Counted from the stretch's first letter, positions 16,521-26,133 are shown. The stretch: 53,220 nt of DNA from an uncultured Chryseobacterium sp. (GCA_913777465.1 CAJYRQ010000024.1:1-53220); one strand, 5' to 3'. Numbers and translations are program-made. Notes: a model not told the origin generated them from the letters alone.

Positions 16521-17807
16521 TTAGAATAATTCTTTTCTGATGATGTTCTGGCTTCTTTCAGGGCCTACGGAAACCAGGTATACGTTGATCCCCAAATATT
16601 TCTCGATAAATTCGATATATTTCTGAGCGGTGTCCGGAAGTTCGTCGTAGCTTCTTGCTTTGGTGATGTCTTCGTTCCAGCCCGGCAGATCCTGATAAAT
16701 CGGCTCGTAGTTGTACAATTTTTCGGTAGAAGAAGTGAAATAATCGATGATCTTTCCGTCTTCCGTTTTATAATGGGTAACGACTTTCAGATTTTCGATT
16801 CCTGTAAGAACGTCCAGTTTTGTGATTACCAAATTGTTGATTCCGTTGATCATACAAGCGTGCTTCAAAGAAACAAGGTCTAACCAACCGGTTCTTCTTG
16901 GTCTTCCTGTTGTTGCTCCGAATTCACCACCGATCTGTCTGATGCTCTCTCCTAATTCGTTGTCCAACTCAGATGGGAACGGCCCGTTTCCTACTCTTGT
17001 ACAGTAAGCTTTGGCCACCCCGATCAGGTTCTGAAGGGAAGTCGGCGGCACTCCTGCTCCGGTACAAACTCCTCCGGTAGAAGGCGAAGAGGATGTTACG
17101 TACGGATAGGTTCCGAAGTCGATGTCCAGCATCAAAGCCTGCGCCCCTTCAAACAAAACGTTTTTCCCGTCTCTGATGGCTTCGTTCAGTTCAAGCTCGG
17201 TATCTACGATTCTGTCCTGAAGCTGCTTTCCGATTTCCAGGTATTCGTTATAGATTTCTTCAACGTCCAGGGTCGGTTTTCCGAAATATTTCTCGAAAAG
17301 AGAATTTTTGATTTTTAAGTTTTTCTCAATTTTGTCTCTCAAAATCTCCGGGTTCAGAAGGTCAATCATTCTGATGCCCACTCTGGCGATCTTGTCTTCG
17401 TAGCATGGTCCGATCCCTTTTTTGGTCGTTCCGATCTGCGTTCCGCCGTGCTCTTCTTCACGGTACGTATCAAGCAGGATATGGTACGGCATGATGACAT
17501 GCGCTCTTCTGCTAATGAAAATATGATCCGTTCTCAAGCCTTTGCTTTCGATCTGGTTCACCTCCTTAATGAAAGATTTAGGGTTTACCACCACGCCGTT
17601 GGCAATGATGCACTTCCCTTTGCACTGAAGAACTCCCGACGGAAGAAGGTGCAACACGAATTTCTCTTCACCCACATACACCGTGTGACCTGCGTTGTCG
17701 CCCCCCTGGTAGCGCACCACATAATCCGATTTTGCCGATAAAACATCCGTGATTTTTCCTTTCCCTTCATCTCCGTACTGAAGACCTACAACTACGTAAG
17801 TTGACAT
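16521..17807 (-). CDS. purA: Adenylosuccinate synthetase
   Basis: A 428-residue PurA, full length. It condenses IMP and aspartate with GTP to form adenylosuccinate, the first committed step to AMP. The N-terminal GTP/IMP loop QYGDEGKGK (residues 10-18) and GDNAGHTV are present, as are GIGPCYEDK and TGRPRRTGWLDL. It is a single-gene unit with its own promoter and terminator. hpt and adk, also in purine metabolism, lie about 4 kb away on the other strand. Confidence 0.98.
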   Translation of the reverse strand: MSTYVVVGLQYGDEGKGKITDVLSAKSDYVVRYQGGDNAGHTVYVGEEKFVLHLLPSGVLQCKGKCIIANGVVVNPKSFIKEVNQIESKGLRTDHIFISRRAHVIMPYHILLDTYREEEHGGTQIGTTKKGIGPCYEDKIARVGIRMIDLLNPEILRDKIEKNLKIKNSLFEKYFGKPTLDVEEIYNEYLEIGKQLQDRIVDTELELNEAIRDGKNVLFEGAQALMLDIDFGTYPYVTSSSPSTGGVCTGAGVPPTSLQNLIGVAKAYCTRVGNGPFPSELDNELGESIRQIGGEFGATTGRPRRTGWLDLVSLKHACMINGINNLVITKLDVLTGIENLKVVTHYKTEDGKIIDYFTSSTEKLYNYEPIYQDLPGWNEDITKARSYDELPDTAQKYIEFIEKYLGINVYLVSVGPERSQNIIRKELF

Positions 17808-17832
17808 ATTTTACTTTTATTTTAGATTCATG

Positions 17833-17864
17833 CAAAATTACTTTTAAAAAATTGGGTGGGCAAA
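17833..17864 (-). promoter_or_regulatory. Promoter of purA
   Basis: On the minus strand TAATTTTG (17840-17833) matches TAnnTTTG, and TTTG (17864-17861) lies 20 nt upstream, the usual -33/-7 spacing of Bacteroidota. The start codon is 26 bp downstream. Confidence 0.7.
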
Positions 17865-17956
17865 TTTGTGGTGGAATTTATTTTGGGGTGGGGTGGGAAT
17901 TGTGTTGTTGAGCTTATCTATTATTTTTTCAGTTTTTCATTATAGTATAATATTAA

Positions 17957-17964
17957 TATATTTG
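17957..17964 (+). promoter_or_regulatory. Putative -7 element for the DUF262/HEPN pair
   Basis: TATATTTG matches TAnnTTTG 16 bp upstream of the ATG of the DUF262 reading frame. No clear -33 element is seen. Confidence 0.4.
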
Positions 17965-17979
17965 AATAAAATAAAAATA

Positions 17980-19186
17980 ATGCCACAAAATATTACTTTA
18001 GAAGAGTTTGATATAGAAAATGAAGATGATTTACTTCAGAACATAGATTCCTTTGATCAGGCTGTTATTTGGGGAACTGATTGGACAACAGAGACCATAA
18101 ATAATCAATTAAATAGAAAAAACATAGATTTATTTCCAAAATTTCAAAGGAGAGATGCATGGTCAATTACAGCTAAAAGCAAGTTTATAGAATCATTAAT
18201 TCTAGGGCTTCCAATACCTCAAATAATATTAGCTGAGAAAAAAGATGAAAAAAGGAAAATATATTGTTATTGATGGAAAACAACGCTTACTAACGATTAA
18301 ACAATTTTTCTCAAAAGTAGATGATGACTTTACACCTATTAAGTTAAAAGGGCTAGATATCCTAAAATCACTCAATCGGAAAGACTATAGCGATATCGAA
18401 AATGATGCTGAATTAAATCAAATACTAAATCAATTACAAAATCAAACGATTAGAACTACAGTTATAAAAAATTGGCCAAATGAAGATTTTTTATTTACAG
18501 TATTTCTAAGATTAAATACGGGTAGTATTAAATTAAGCCCTCAAGAATTGAGACAAGCACTACACCCAGGATTGTTCATCGATTTCACTGACGATTTTTC
18601 TATAAATAGTCAACCTATTAAAAGAGTTTTAGGAATTACTCGTCCTGATTATAGAATGCGTGATGTTGAATTAGTTATACGATATTTTAGTTTCAAATAT
18701 TTTATAACAAATTATGAAGGTAATTTAAAAAAAGCTTTTGACTCTACTGTAAAAATACTTAATGAAAATTGGTATAATAGAGAAGACGAAATTATTGAGG
18801 ACGCAGAGAATCTTAATACAGCTATTAATCTAACTTTTGATATTTTTGGAGAAAAAGAAGCTTTTAGCAAATGGGCAAATCAAAAGTTTCAAAATAATTT
18901 TAACAGAGCAATTTTTGATATAATGATTTATTATTTTAGTAATAATGAAATATATGAAATAGCTATGACTAAAAAAGAAGAAATAAAAAATGCATTTATA
19001 GCTTTATGTGAAAATAATAGAGCCTTTGTTAGTTCATTTGAACACACTACAAAGAGCTTGCACAACACAAATATAAGGCTTACAATATGGGGAAAAAAAT
19101 TATCTGAAATTTTAGAATTAACAATTGATATTCCTACTTTAAATAATGAAAATAAGTTTGAATTAATTAATTATACTCATGGCTAA
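17980..19186 (+). pseudogene. DUF262 (ParB-like fold) protein, frameshifted
   Basis: Two overlapping frames together encode one DUF262 protein of about 400 residues. The first (ATG 17980, stop 18273) has FPKFQRRDAWS and LGLPIPQIILAEKKDE. The second (from about 18245 to 19186) continues with YIVIDGKQRLLTIKQFF, the family's DGxQRLxTI motif, and runs to a normal-looking end. The break is in an A6 run at 18248-18253; one A fewer restores the frame. DUF262 proteins have a ParB/sulfiredoxin-like fold and appear in defence systems such as GmrSD and SspE. The region is far more A/T-rich than its neighbours and oriented against them. Its stop overlaps the HEPN start by 8 bp. Confidence 0.82.
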
Positions 19187-19779
19187 ATCACGAAGATTAA
19201 AACAGCTTGAGTCTAGAATATTATTTCTGGAAAGGGAAATTTTACCTCCTACAAAAATACATGGTAACTATACAAAAAAAAGAACAAGATTTAATTAAAA
19301 GTTTCATACTATTATCACATGCTGAAATTGAAGCATTTATAGAAGATATAGCAAAAGAAAAAATTTAAAACTCAATCAGACTTTGGAATTCAGGAAGAAA
19401 TAAAAGCCATTGCTTAAAGAGTGTTTTAGCTTTTATTGGACATGAAATAAATTTTGATAATGATTCAAATTCAAAACAGTTATCATATAGAATAAATAAA
19501 ATTGTTGTTCATTATTTAAATGCAGTTATTGATAAAAACCATGGTGTGAAGGAATCTAATATTTTAAAAGTACTATTACCTTTAGGCATTGAATTAAGTC
19601 AAATTGATACAACTTGGTTAAATACTATGGACTCTTTTGGAGTAACTAGAGGTTTATTCGCTCATGCATCAAATAGAGTACATATTGCGGTTGATAGAAA
19701 TACTATTTTGAATTTAATAAAAATACAAATATTACCGGAATTAAGTAATATTGACAATTTGGTAAAACAATTAAAATAA
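19179..19779 (+). pseudogene. HEPN nuclease (MAE_28990/MAE_18760-like), frameshift plus stop
   Basis: ATG 19179 opens MAKSRRLKQLESRILFLE; the frame breaks at an A8 run (19274-19281), and one A fewer continues with LIKSFILLSHAEIEAFIEDI. A TAA at 19366-19368 interrupts the restored frame, which then runs on to 19779. The last part contains RGLFAH (19648-19665), an R-x4-H motif as in HEPN ribonucleases. The HAEIEAFIEDI segment fits the MAE_28990/MAE_18760-like HEPN family, which I recall as a frequent neighbour of DUF262 genes. About 200 residues if repaired. With two lesions it is very likely inactive. Confidence 0.72.
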
Positions 19780-19790
19780 ATAACCAATCA

Positions 19791-21380
19791 TTATCTTAAC
19801 AAAACCTCACGCCTCACTCCAATCTCCTCCAAAAACACCGCATCATGCGAAATCACCAGCAGTGTTCCCTGATAATCTTTAATGGAATCCGTTAGGATTT
19901 CCACATTCTGAAGGTCTAGATTATTCGTCGGTTCATCGAGGATGATCAGGTCGCGAGCTTTCTGGCTGATGGAGAGCCCGCAGAGCATGAGGCGCAGGCG
20001 TTCCCCGCCGCTCAGCACGCCGCACTTTTTATCCCAGGTTCCCTTTCCGAAAAGAAATCTTGCCAGTAAGGTCTTTATTTCTGATTCCGGCAGCGCCCGG
20101 TCGTTGAACTGCCGGGCAAACTTATAAACCGTCATTGTCTTATCGATTAAAGAATATTCCTGGTCGATGTAAATCCATTGAAAATCCGCTCTGGATATTT
20201 TCCCGTTAGAAGGCTGCAGATTTCCCAGTAAGAGCTTGATTAATGTGGTTTTCCCCGAACCGTTGAAACCTTTAATGGCGATCCGGTCACCGCTGCGGAT
20301 TTCCAGACTGAGGTTTTCTTTCCAGAGGTTGTTTTCATGGTATGCGTAATTGATTTCCTCTGCCGAAATCAGGATTTTTCTCGAATGCAGACCGGAATTG
20401 TTAAAATTCACTTTCATCTCATCCGCATTTCTTACGGATGACCGCAGCTCCCGCAGCTCGCCTGAAATTCCCTCAATCTTTTCGGCATGTATTGCTTTCA
20501 GTCTGGAAGAATTGTTTTCGGCCCTGTTCCGCATCGTATTCATCATGATCCTGGCCACCCCCGATTTTTCCTGCTTGCCCTTCCCTCTGGCGTCGAGCTT
20601 CTGTTTGCGTTCCAGCGTTTCCCGTTCCTTTTCCCTGGCTTTTTTCAGGGCCCGTTCTTTGGAATGGATGTCGTTTTGCAAAGCTTCATCTTCAGCTTCT
20701 TTTTGTCCGGCATAAAAATCATAATTTCCGCCGTAGGTCGAAATCCCCTGGTTGCTCAGCTCAAAAATGGTATCTGCCAGGTTTAGCAAAGCACGGTCGT
20801 GACTCACCATCACAACGGTTGATTTTGTTTTTCCGATAAAATCATACAGCAGATTCCGGCCCTCAAGATCCAGGTGGTTGGTCGGTTCGTCGACCAGAAT
20901 AACCTCCGGCTCATGGATCATCATTCCGGCGAGGAAGACTTTGGTTTTCTGTCCTCCGCTCAGGCTGCCGAGTTTTTGGTTTACATCTAAATTTCCGAGC
21001 CTCCAGTATTGCAAAGCCTTGCGGGAACGTTCCTCGATATCCCAATCGTCATTCAGTGTTTCAAAATACACTTCGTTCACTTCGCCAGCAGTAATTTTCT
21101 GCAGGGCATCGAGCTTTTGATCGATCTGAAGGCATTGGGCAACACTAAGGTCATCAAAACTCCCGAACATCTGCGGAACATAAAACAACCCTCCTTGAAC
21201 GGTTATGTTTCCTTCCTGAGGTTCAATTTCTTTGGCCATTATTTTCAGCAATGTGGATTTTCCCGTGCCGTTGCTGCCAACCAGGGCTGACTTCGAGTTT
21301 GAAGGAATCGTTAAATCAATAGAATTAAAAAGCAGGTCTCCCGCCGGAAACCCGAAGGATATATGGTGTAGAAAAATCAT
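19791..21380 (-). CDS. ABC-F family ATP-binding protein
   Basis: A 529-residue protein with two ABC ATPase domains and no membrane part. Domain 1 has Walker A GSNGTGKST, signature LSGGQ and Walker B VDEPTNHLD. Domain 2 has GFNGSGKTT, LSGGE and LDEPTNNLD. The charged linker (about 235-320, Lys/Arg/Glu-rich helices) is the P-site tRNA interaction element that defines ABC-F translation factors, which act on stalled ribosomes. Some members protect ribosomes from antibiotics; sequence alone does not say whether this one does. A hairpin lies in its leader. It converges with the decayed DUF262/HEPN pair. Confidence 0.92.
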   Translation of the reverse strand: MIFLHHISFGFPAGDLLFNSIDLTIPSNSKSALVGSNGTGKSTLLKIMAKEIEPQEGNITVQGGLFYVPQMFGSFDDLSVAQCLQIDQKLDALQKITAGEVNEVYFETLNDDWDIEERSRKALQYWRLGNLDVNQKLGSLSGGQKTKVFLAGMMIHEPEVILVDEPTNHLDLEGRNLLYDFIGKTKSTVVMVSHDRALLNLADTIFELSNQGISTYGGNYDFYAGQKEAEDEALQNDIHSKERALKKAREKERETLERKQKLDARGKGKQEKSGVARIMMNTMRNRAENNSSRLKAIHAEKIEGISGELRELRSSVRNADEMKVNFNNSGLHSRKILISAEEINYAYHENNLWKENLSLEIRSGDRIAIKGFNGSGKTTLIKLLLGNLQPSNGKISRADFQWIYIDQEYSLIDKTMTVYKFARQFNDRALPESEIKTLLARFLFGKGTWDKKCGVLSGGERLRLMLCGLSISQKARDLIILDEPTNNLDLQNVEILTDSIKDYQGTLLVISHDAVFLEEIGVRREVLLR

Positions 21381-21404
21381 AGTTTCTTTCTTTAAAAATT
21401 AAAA

Positions 21405-21428
21405 CTGCAACAACCCATTCGGTTATTG
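21405..21428 (-). promoter_or_regulatory. Leader hairpin upstream of the ABC-F gene
   Basis: On the minus strand CAATAACC (21428-21421) pairs with GGTTGTTG (21415-21408), followed by CAGTTTTAATTTTT, 25-30 nt before the start codon. It resembles a weak attenuator. Several resistance ABC-F genes are controlled by leader attenuation, but no leader peptide is clear here. Confidence 0.4.
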
Positions 21429-22006
21429 TCGATTACATCGGAAAGAAATTAAATTCTACATGTTGATATTGATTGGTTTGCGAATAACAAAGTTATGAAT
21501 TTTTATTTATTTTAAAAATCTTGTAGATCCAGAGTAAAATTGATTATTCACCTCTAAAACCTCCCCGTCAAAAATTCTCTGAATTTTCGACATCTTTCCT
21601 GCTTCTGGAGGGGAATTGCGGTAAAGTATATCTGCTTCAGACTTTTGATGGTTATTATTTTGTTGGAACGCGCAAATGCGCAAGAAATGAGGAATAACAG
21701 ACCGTTTAAAAGGCGCAAGGAATTTGACGCTGTCAAATTTTTATGCCGCTTAATTTCCACTTCTATCTGCGTAATCTACAAAATCTGCGAGAGCTTATTT
21801 TCAATTAAATGCAACGATCCTAAGCAATTCACAATTTTATCAAAGATAAAATCCTTGCGACTTACAACATTAAGCATTTAAAACACTTTGCGGCTTTGCG
21901 GTTTTCCAACACTACCTATAGCATAAATTCACCATTCACTTGCAGAGTAAAATTCACCATTCACTACTCTTACTTCCGGCTCACCGAAACTTTCATCAAA
22001 AATCCT
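21429..22006. other. Intergenic DNA with repeats, no gene
   Basis: No convincing gene. It holds a nested inverted repeat (21551-21615), then phrase-like A/T-rich text (around 21770-21900), then the word ATTCACCATTCACT given twice near 21925-21965. It separates the divergent ABC-F and hpt genes. Confidence 0.6.
21551..21615. repeat. Nested inverted repeat
   Basis: The outer arms CCTCCCC and GGAGGGG enclose inner arms GTCAAAAATTC and GAATTTTCGAC separated by TCT. The structure would fold as a two-level hairpin and looks like a dispersed intergenic element rather than a terminator, since neither flanking gene ends nearby. Confidence 0.6.
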
Positions 22007-22014
22007 TAACTTTG
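22007..22014 (+). promoter_or_regulatory. Promoter -7 element of hpt
   Basis: TAACTTTG matches TAnnTTTG and is 19 bp upstream of the hpt start codon, giving a very short leader. A -33 TTG is not apparent. Confidence 0.5.
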
Positions 22015-22033
22015 CTGCCTACTAAAAATTTTT

Positions 22034-22588
22034 ATGGAGAGTATTAAAGTTCACGACAAAACTTTTGTTCCTTATCTGGAGGATGCCGAGATTCAGGAGA
22101 TTGTAAAAGCTACGGCTTTAAAGATTTATGAAGATTATAAGGATGAAGTTCCGGTTTTCATCGGGGTGCTGAACGGAGTCATCATGTTCTTTTCAGACCT
22201 TCTGAAGCATTATCCGGGAGAATGTGAGATTGCTTTCATCCAGATGAGCTCTTATGTAGGCACGGAATCTACGGGAATCGTTTACCAGAAAATGGAACTG
22301 ACGAAAGACGTTAAAGACCGCCACATTATTCTGGTGGAAGACATCGTGGATACGGGGAATACGGTAGAAAGCCTGTTTAAGTATTTCAACGAAACGCAGC
22401 GTCCGAAATCGGTAAAGATCGCTTCATTCCTGCTGAAACCGGAAGTATACAAGAAAGATTTCAAGCTGGATTATATCGGAAAAGAGATCCCGAATAAGTT
22501 TGTCTTGGGATACGGACTGGATTATGACGAACTGGGAAGAAACCTGCCGAACCTGTACCAACTGGAAGACGGACAGATCAACCATTAA
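22034..22588 (+). CDS. hpt: Hypoxanthine phosphoribosyltransferase
   Basis: A 184-residue type I phosphoribosyltransferase for purine salvage, making IMP and GMP from hypoxanthine or guanine and PRPP. The PRPP loop is IILVEDIVDTGNTV (about 96-109), and the flexible-loop segment is MSSYVGTESTG. The C-terminal VLGYGLDYDELGRNLPNLY is typical of the bacterial enzyme. It is the first of a plus-strand run with adk and obgE, though 126 bp of repeat-like DNA separates it from adk. Confidence 0.96.
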   Translation: MESIKVHDKTFVPYLEDAEIQEIVKATALKIYEDYKDEVPVFIGVLNGVIMFFSDLLKHYPGECEIAFIQMSSYVGTESTGIVYQKMELTKDVKDRHIILVEDIVDTGNTVESLFKYFNETQRPKSVKIASFLLKPEVYKKDFKLDYIGKEIPNKFVLGYGLDYDELGRNLPNLYQLEDGQINH

Positions 22589-22589
22589 T

Positions 22590-22714
22590 ACGGCTATTGG
22601 CTTCTAGCTTCTGGCTATTGGCTTTTTAAATAAACATCTAAGAAAAGTAATTATTAACTAAACAAAGCTAAAAGCAAGAAGCCAGTCGCTAATTGCCAGC
22701 AGCGAAACAACATT
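22590..22714. repeat. Iterated GGCT-type words between hpt and adk
   Basis: Variants of TTGGCT and TTCTGGCT occur four times in 22595-22625, and complementary AGCAAGAAGCCAG follows at about 22670-22683, so the segment can fold back. The words resemble those at 16250-16305. No coding potential; it forms the adk upstream region. Confidence 0.65.
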
Positions 22715-23296
22715 ATGATAAACATTGTTCTGTTCGGCCCTCCGGGAAGCGGAAAAGGTACGCAAGCACAAAACTTAATCGAGAAATTCAATTTGAAGCA
22801 GATCTCAACGGGTGACCTTTTCAGATTCAACATGAAAAATGATACTGAGCTTGGAAAACTGGCCAAATCGTATATCGATAAAGGAGAACTGGTTCCGGAT
22901 CAGGTAACCACCGATATGCTGATCGACGAGATCAGAAAGCCGACCGATGCTGCAGGATTTATTTTCGACGGGTATCCGAGAACGGCGGTTCAGACGGAAG
23001 CATTGGAAAAAATCGTAAAAGAAGAGCTGAATGACGAGATCGATGTTTGCCTTTCTTTAGTGGTAGAGGATTCCATTCTGGAGGAAAGACTGCTGAAAAG
23101 AGGGGAAATCAGCGGAAGATCAGACGACAGCAATGTGGAGATCATCCGTAACAGAATAAAAGAATACTACGCGAAAACAGCAGAAGTAGCTGAGCTGTAC
23201 AAGCAGCAGGATAAATATGTGGAGATCAACGGTGTCGGAGACATCAATGAAATCTCTGAAAAGCTTTTCGCTGAAGTAGAGAAATTTCAAAAATAA
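22715..23296 (+). CDS. adk: Adenylate kinase
   Basis: A 193-residue adenylate kinase that interconverts ATP+AMP and 2 ADP. The P-loop is GPPGSGKGT (about residues 7-15), the AMP site includes STGDLFR, and the FDGYPRT motif is present. The LID region is short (LLKRGEISGRSDD) without zinc cysteines, which gives the short-type length. It is followed by obgE after 79 bp containing a strong inverted repeat. Confidence 0.97.
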   Translation: MINIVLFGPPGSGKGTQAQNLIEKFNLKQISTGDLFRFNMKNDTELGKLAKSYIDKGELVPDQVTTDMLIDEIRKPTDAAGFIFDGYPRTAVQTEALEKIVKEELNDEIDVCLSLVVEDSILEERLLKRGEISGRSDDSNVEIIRNRIKEYYAKTAEVAELYKQQDKYVEINGVGDINEISEKLFAEVEKFQK

Positions 23297-23301
23297 AATT
23301 T

Positions 23302-23368
23302 TTGATTCAAGGTTCAAAGTTCCAAATTCAAGGTTAAAACTTTGAACCTTAAACATAAAACCTTGAAT
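23302..23368. repeat. Inverted and direct repeats upstream of obgE
   Basis: AAGGTTCAAAGTT (23309-23321) and AACTTTGAACCTT (23338-23350) are perfect 13-nt complementary arms. The word TTCAAGGTT recurs between them, and CCTTGAA near 23361 pairs with the outer copy. The adk-obgE spacer is thus almost all stem-loop and lacks a U-tract typical of a terminator. Confidence 0.8.
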
Positions 23369-23375
23369 TAAAATT

Positions 23376-24359
23376 ATGTCAAATTTTGTAGATTACGTAA
23401 AGATTCATTGTAAAAGCGGGCACGGAGGGGCAGGTTCTGCGCATCTTCGCCGTGAAAAATATATTCCAAAAGGAGGACCTGACGGAGGTGACGGAGGCCG
23501 TGGCGGCCATGTGATCATGAAAGGAAATGCCAACGAATGGACTTTACTTCCTCTTCGTTACACGCGTCACGTAAAAGCGGAACGCGGGGAAAACGGAGGA
23601 AAAAACCAGCTTACCGGAGCTTACGGAGCCGATGTGTATATTGAAGTTCCGATCGGGACCATTGCCAAAAATGAAGACGGGGAAATCATCGGGGAAATCC
23701 TTGAAGACGGGCAGGAAATTATCCTGATGGAAGGCGGAATGGGCGGAAAAGGAAACGAACATTTCAAATCGTCCACCAATCAGACGCCGAGGTTTGCACA
23801 ACCGGGAATGGACGGACAGGAAGGCTATGTAGTTTTCGAGCTTAAAATCCTTGCCGATGTAGGATTGGTGGGATTCCCGAATGCCGGAAAATCCACACTG
23901 CTGGCTTCCGTTTCTGCAGCCAAGCCGAAGATTGCCAACTATGCCTTTACCACACTGACTCCAAATCTTGGAATTGTGGATTACCGGAACTATAAATCCT
24001 TCGTGATGGCCGATATTCCGGGGATTATTGAAGGCGCTGCCGAAGGTAAAGGTTTGGGACACCGCTTTTTAAGGCATATCGAAAGAAATTCGATCCTGCT
24101 GTTTTTAATTCCTGCCGATTCCGAAGATCATTTCCAGGAATTTAAAATCCTGGAAAACGAACTGAAGGAATACAACCCGGAACTGCTGGATAAGGATTTC
24201 ATTGTCTCGGTTTCGAAATCCGACCTTCTGGATGACGAACTGAAAAAGGAAATCGCCGCAGAATTCCCGGAAAACAAACAGCCGCTGTTTTTCTCCGGCG
24301 TTACCGGCGAAGGGCTGATGGAACTGAAGGATGCTATCTGGAAACAACTGCATGGATAG
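23376..24359 (+). CDS. obgE: GTPase ObgE/CgtA
   Basis: A 327-residue Obg GTPase that takes part in late 50S ribosome assembly and stress responses. The N-terminal glycine-rich Obg fold (1-158) shows [14 protein letters not shown]. The G domain carries G1 [10 protein letters not shown]3 DIPGIIEGA and G4 SKSD. The optional C-terminal OCT domain is absent, as in other Bacteroidota. Its stop overlaps the next gene's ATG by 8 bp. Confidence 0.97.
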   Translation: MSNFVDYVKIHCKSGHGGAGSAHLRREKYIPKGGPDGGDGGRGGHVIMKGNANEWTLLPLRYTRHVKAERGENGGKNQLTGAYGADVYIEVPIGTIAKNEDGEIIGEILEDGQEIILMEGGMGGKGNEHFKSSTNQTPRFAQPGMDGQEGYVVFELKILADVGLVGFPNAGKSTLLASVSAAKPKIANYAFTTLTPNLGIVDYRNYKSFVMADIPGIIEGAAEGKGLGHRFLRHIERNSILLFLIPADSEDHFQEFKILENELKEYNPELLDKDFIVSVSKSDLLDDELKKEIAAEFPENKQPLFFSGVTGEGLMELKDAIWKQLHG

Positions 24360-25401
24360 AAAGGTATTTCTTTTAACAATTATTTTAATCAGTCAGCTGT
24401 GCTTATCGCAAGGCAGAGCTTTATCAAAAATAGACAACCTCAGAACAGATTCTGAGGTTGAGTCTTTTGTAAGAATCAATAAATTCGACTCATACGACCG
24501 CTATTCCAGGTTTATTTTAAAAAATATTCAAAGTTTTACAGGAGGTTTTACCGGTATAAACAACAGATTAAAAAAAGCCGCCGACAGTTTAGGCATAACG
24601 GAAAGCTTTTACAAAGGCGATTTTGACCACAATGGCTTAACCGATCTGATATTTATCGGAGACGACCAAAGCTGTCAGGGTGTATCTTCGGATACACATG
24701 AAACATACTCCTGTGATTCGAGTATTAATTTGCTTCTGGATTTTGGAAAGCATTATAAACTTACCTCCGTAAATCCGACCTATTTCGATTTTGCAGTGCC
24801 TGTAGTCCTGAATATTCATGGAAAGGATTATCTTAAAGTCATTACGGAAGAAATCGAAGAAGACCTGTATTCTGATCGATATGCTACTACCCATAAGCTG
24901 GTGTCAAAAATTCTGGATTATCAATTTGATGGACTGGTAGAATATAATCCTAATCCTTCTCATCATTCCATACAGAAAATAGAATTCAAAACTGATATGT
25001 GTTATAGCACCTGTCCGGTATTTACTTTGGAACTCAATAAATCAGGATTATCAAAATTTATTGCTAAGAATTATAATTTTTTTAAACGTGACGATCCGGA
25101 CTTTGAAAAAAAATCGCACAAAGCCTTCAAAAAAGGCGAAGGCAACTTTGAAACAAAGATAAAAGAAGCTGACTTTCAAAATCTGGAAAATCTGCTGAAT
25201 TATCTGAATTTCGCTGAACTTCAGGACAATTATGCCGTACACTGGACCGATGATCAATCGGTTATACTAACCATTACCTATGACAACGGAAAGACGAAAT
25301 CCATTAAAGATTACGGCTTGTCCGGCACATACGGTTTAAAAAGATTATATCAAATACTGTTTGATATAAGGTTTAATCAGGGCTGGAAAAAAGTGAAATA
25401 G
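24352..25401 (+). CDS. Secreted DUF6438 protein
   Basis: A 349-residue protein with a signal peptide (to about residue 19). The ATG at 24352, overlapping the obgE stop, is preferred to an in-frame ATG 21 bp upstream because it places the hydrophobic signal at the N-terminus. Residues about 80-100 contain [15 protein letters not shown], which resembles an FG-GAP/calcium-loop repeat. The C-terminal part (about 215-349) is DUF6438-like, with [16 protein letters not shown] and IKDYG. It is a paralogue of the gene at 26314-26802. Function unknown. Confidence 0.72.
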   Translation: MDRKVFLLTIILISQLCLSQGRALSKIDNLRTDSEVESFVRINKFDSYDRYSRFILKNIQSFTGGFTGINNRLKKAADSLGITESFYKGDFDHNGLTDLIFIGDDQSCQGVSSDTHETYSCDSSINLLLDFGKHYKLTSVNPTYFDFAVPVVLNIHGKDYLKVITEEIEEDLYSDRYATTHKLVSKILDYQFDGLVEYNPNPSHHSIQKIEFKTDMCYSTCPVFTLELNKSGLSKFIAKNYNFFKRDDPDFEKKSHKAFKKGEGNFETKIKEADFQNLENLLNYLNFAELQDNYAVHWTDDQSVILTITYDNGKTKSIKDYGLSGTYGLKRLYQILFDIRFNQGWKKVK

Positions 25402-25402
25402 G

Positions 25403-26133
25403 TTATTTCCTGCAGATCAGCACTTTTTCATTCGGAGAATACCCGTAATATCCATTCTCCGAAAAAGTCCGGGCCGTCACTTGGAAACCGGCGTTTTTCA
25501 AACGGGATTCCAAACCTTTAACCGAATAGATCCGTACATGATCTTCCTGCCCAAAATGCTTCAGTCGTTCTTCTTCAGATGTTATAGTGTCATCTTCATA
25601 AATTTCTCCTTCTTTAAAAGGGGTCTGAACTAAAGCGATACCGTCCTTTTTCAGAACCCGGTACAATTCGCTTATTGCCTTCTGATCTTCGGTGATATGT
25701 TCCAGAATATGGTAACAGACAATCAGGTTAAATTTTCCCACCTCCGCATCAATCTTCGTAATATCATAATGGTAATCGGAAAGGAATTCGTTTTCATAAT
25801 CGGTAGGATAATAATAAATGTCTTTTTTCTTCTTCAATTTTTATACAGCATTCTGGATGGGGAAAAATCCAGAAAGGCAAATCCCGGTTTGAGAAACTCA
25901 TCTTCGAGCAGCATGTTAAGCCGTCTTGTCCGGGGCAGACTTCCGCAGACCGGGCAGATCAGCTGTCCGTTTTCCAGCCGGACAAACTTTTTAAGCTTAG
26001 TCTTACAGATATTACATTCATGAGCTTTCCCCTGATAAAAAGGCTTCAGAAGCTTCCTGAACCGGTTTTCATTGCGGATAAGCATTTCTTTAGGAATGAT
26101 ATTTTTAACAACGGATTTAAGGAAAGTATACAT
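25403..26133 (-). pseudogene. SAM-dependent methyltransferase, frameshifted
   Basis: Two frames join into one class I methyltransferase of about 240 residues. The upstream part (26133-25834) has an N-terminal treble-clef-like zinc site, CNICKTK and CPVCGSLPRTRR. The downstream part (25837-25403) has YHILEHITEDQKAI, the HxLEH segment of methyltransferase family 11. They meet at an A-run (25842-25838 on the minus strand); one additional A gives a continuous reading LYKKLKKKKDIYYYPTDYEN. The gene lies convergent with the first DUF6438 gene, its stop just 2 bp from that gene's stop. The second frame could start only at a TTG. Confidence 0.75.
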
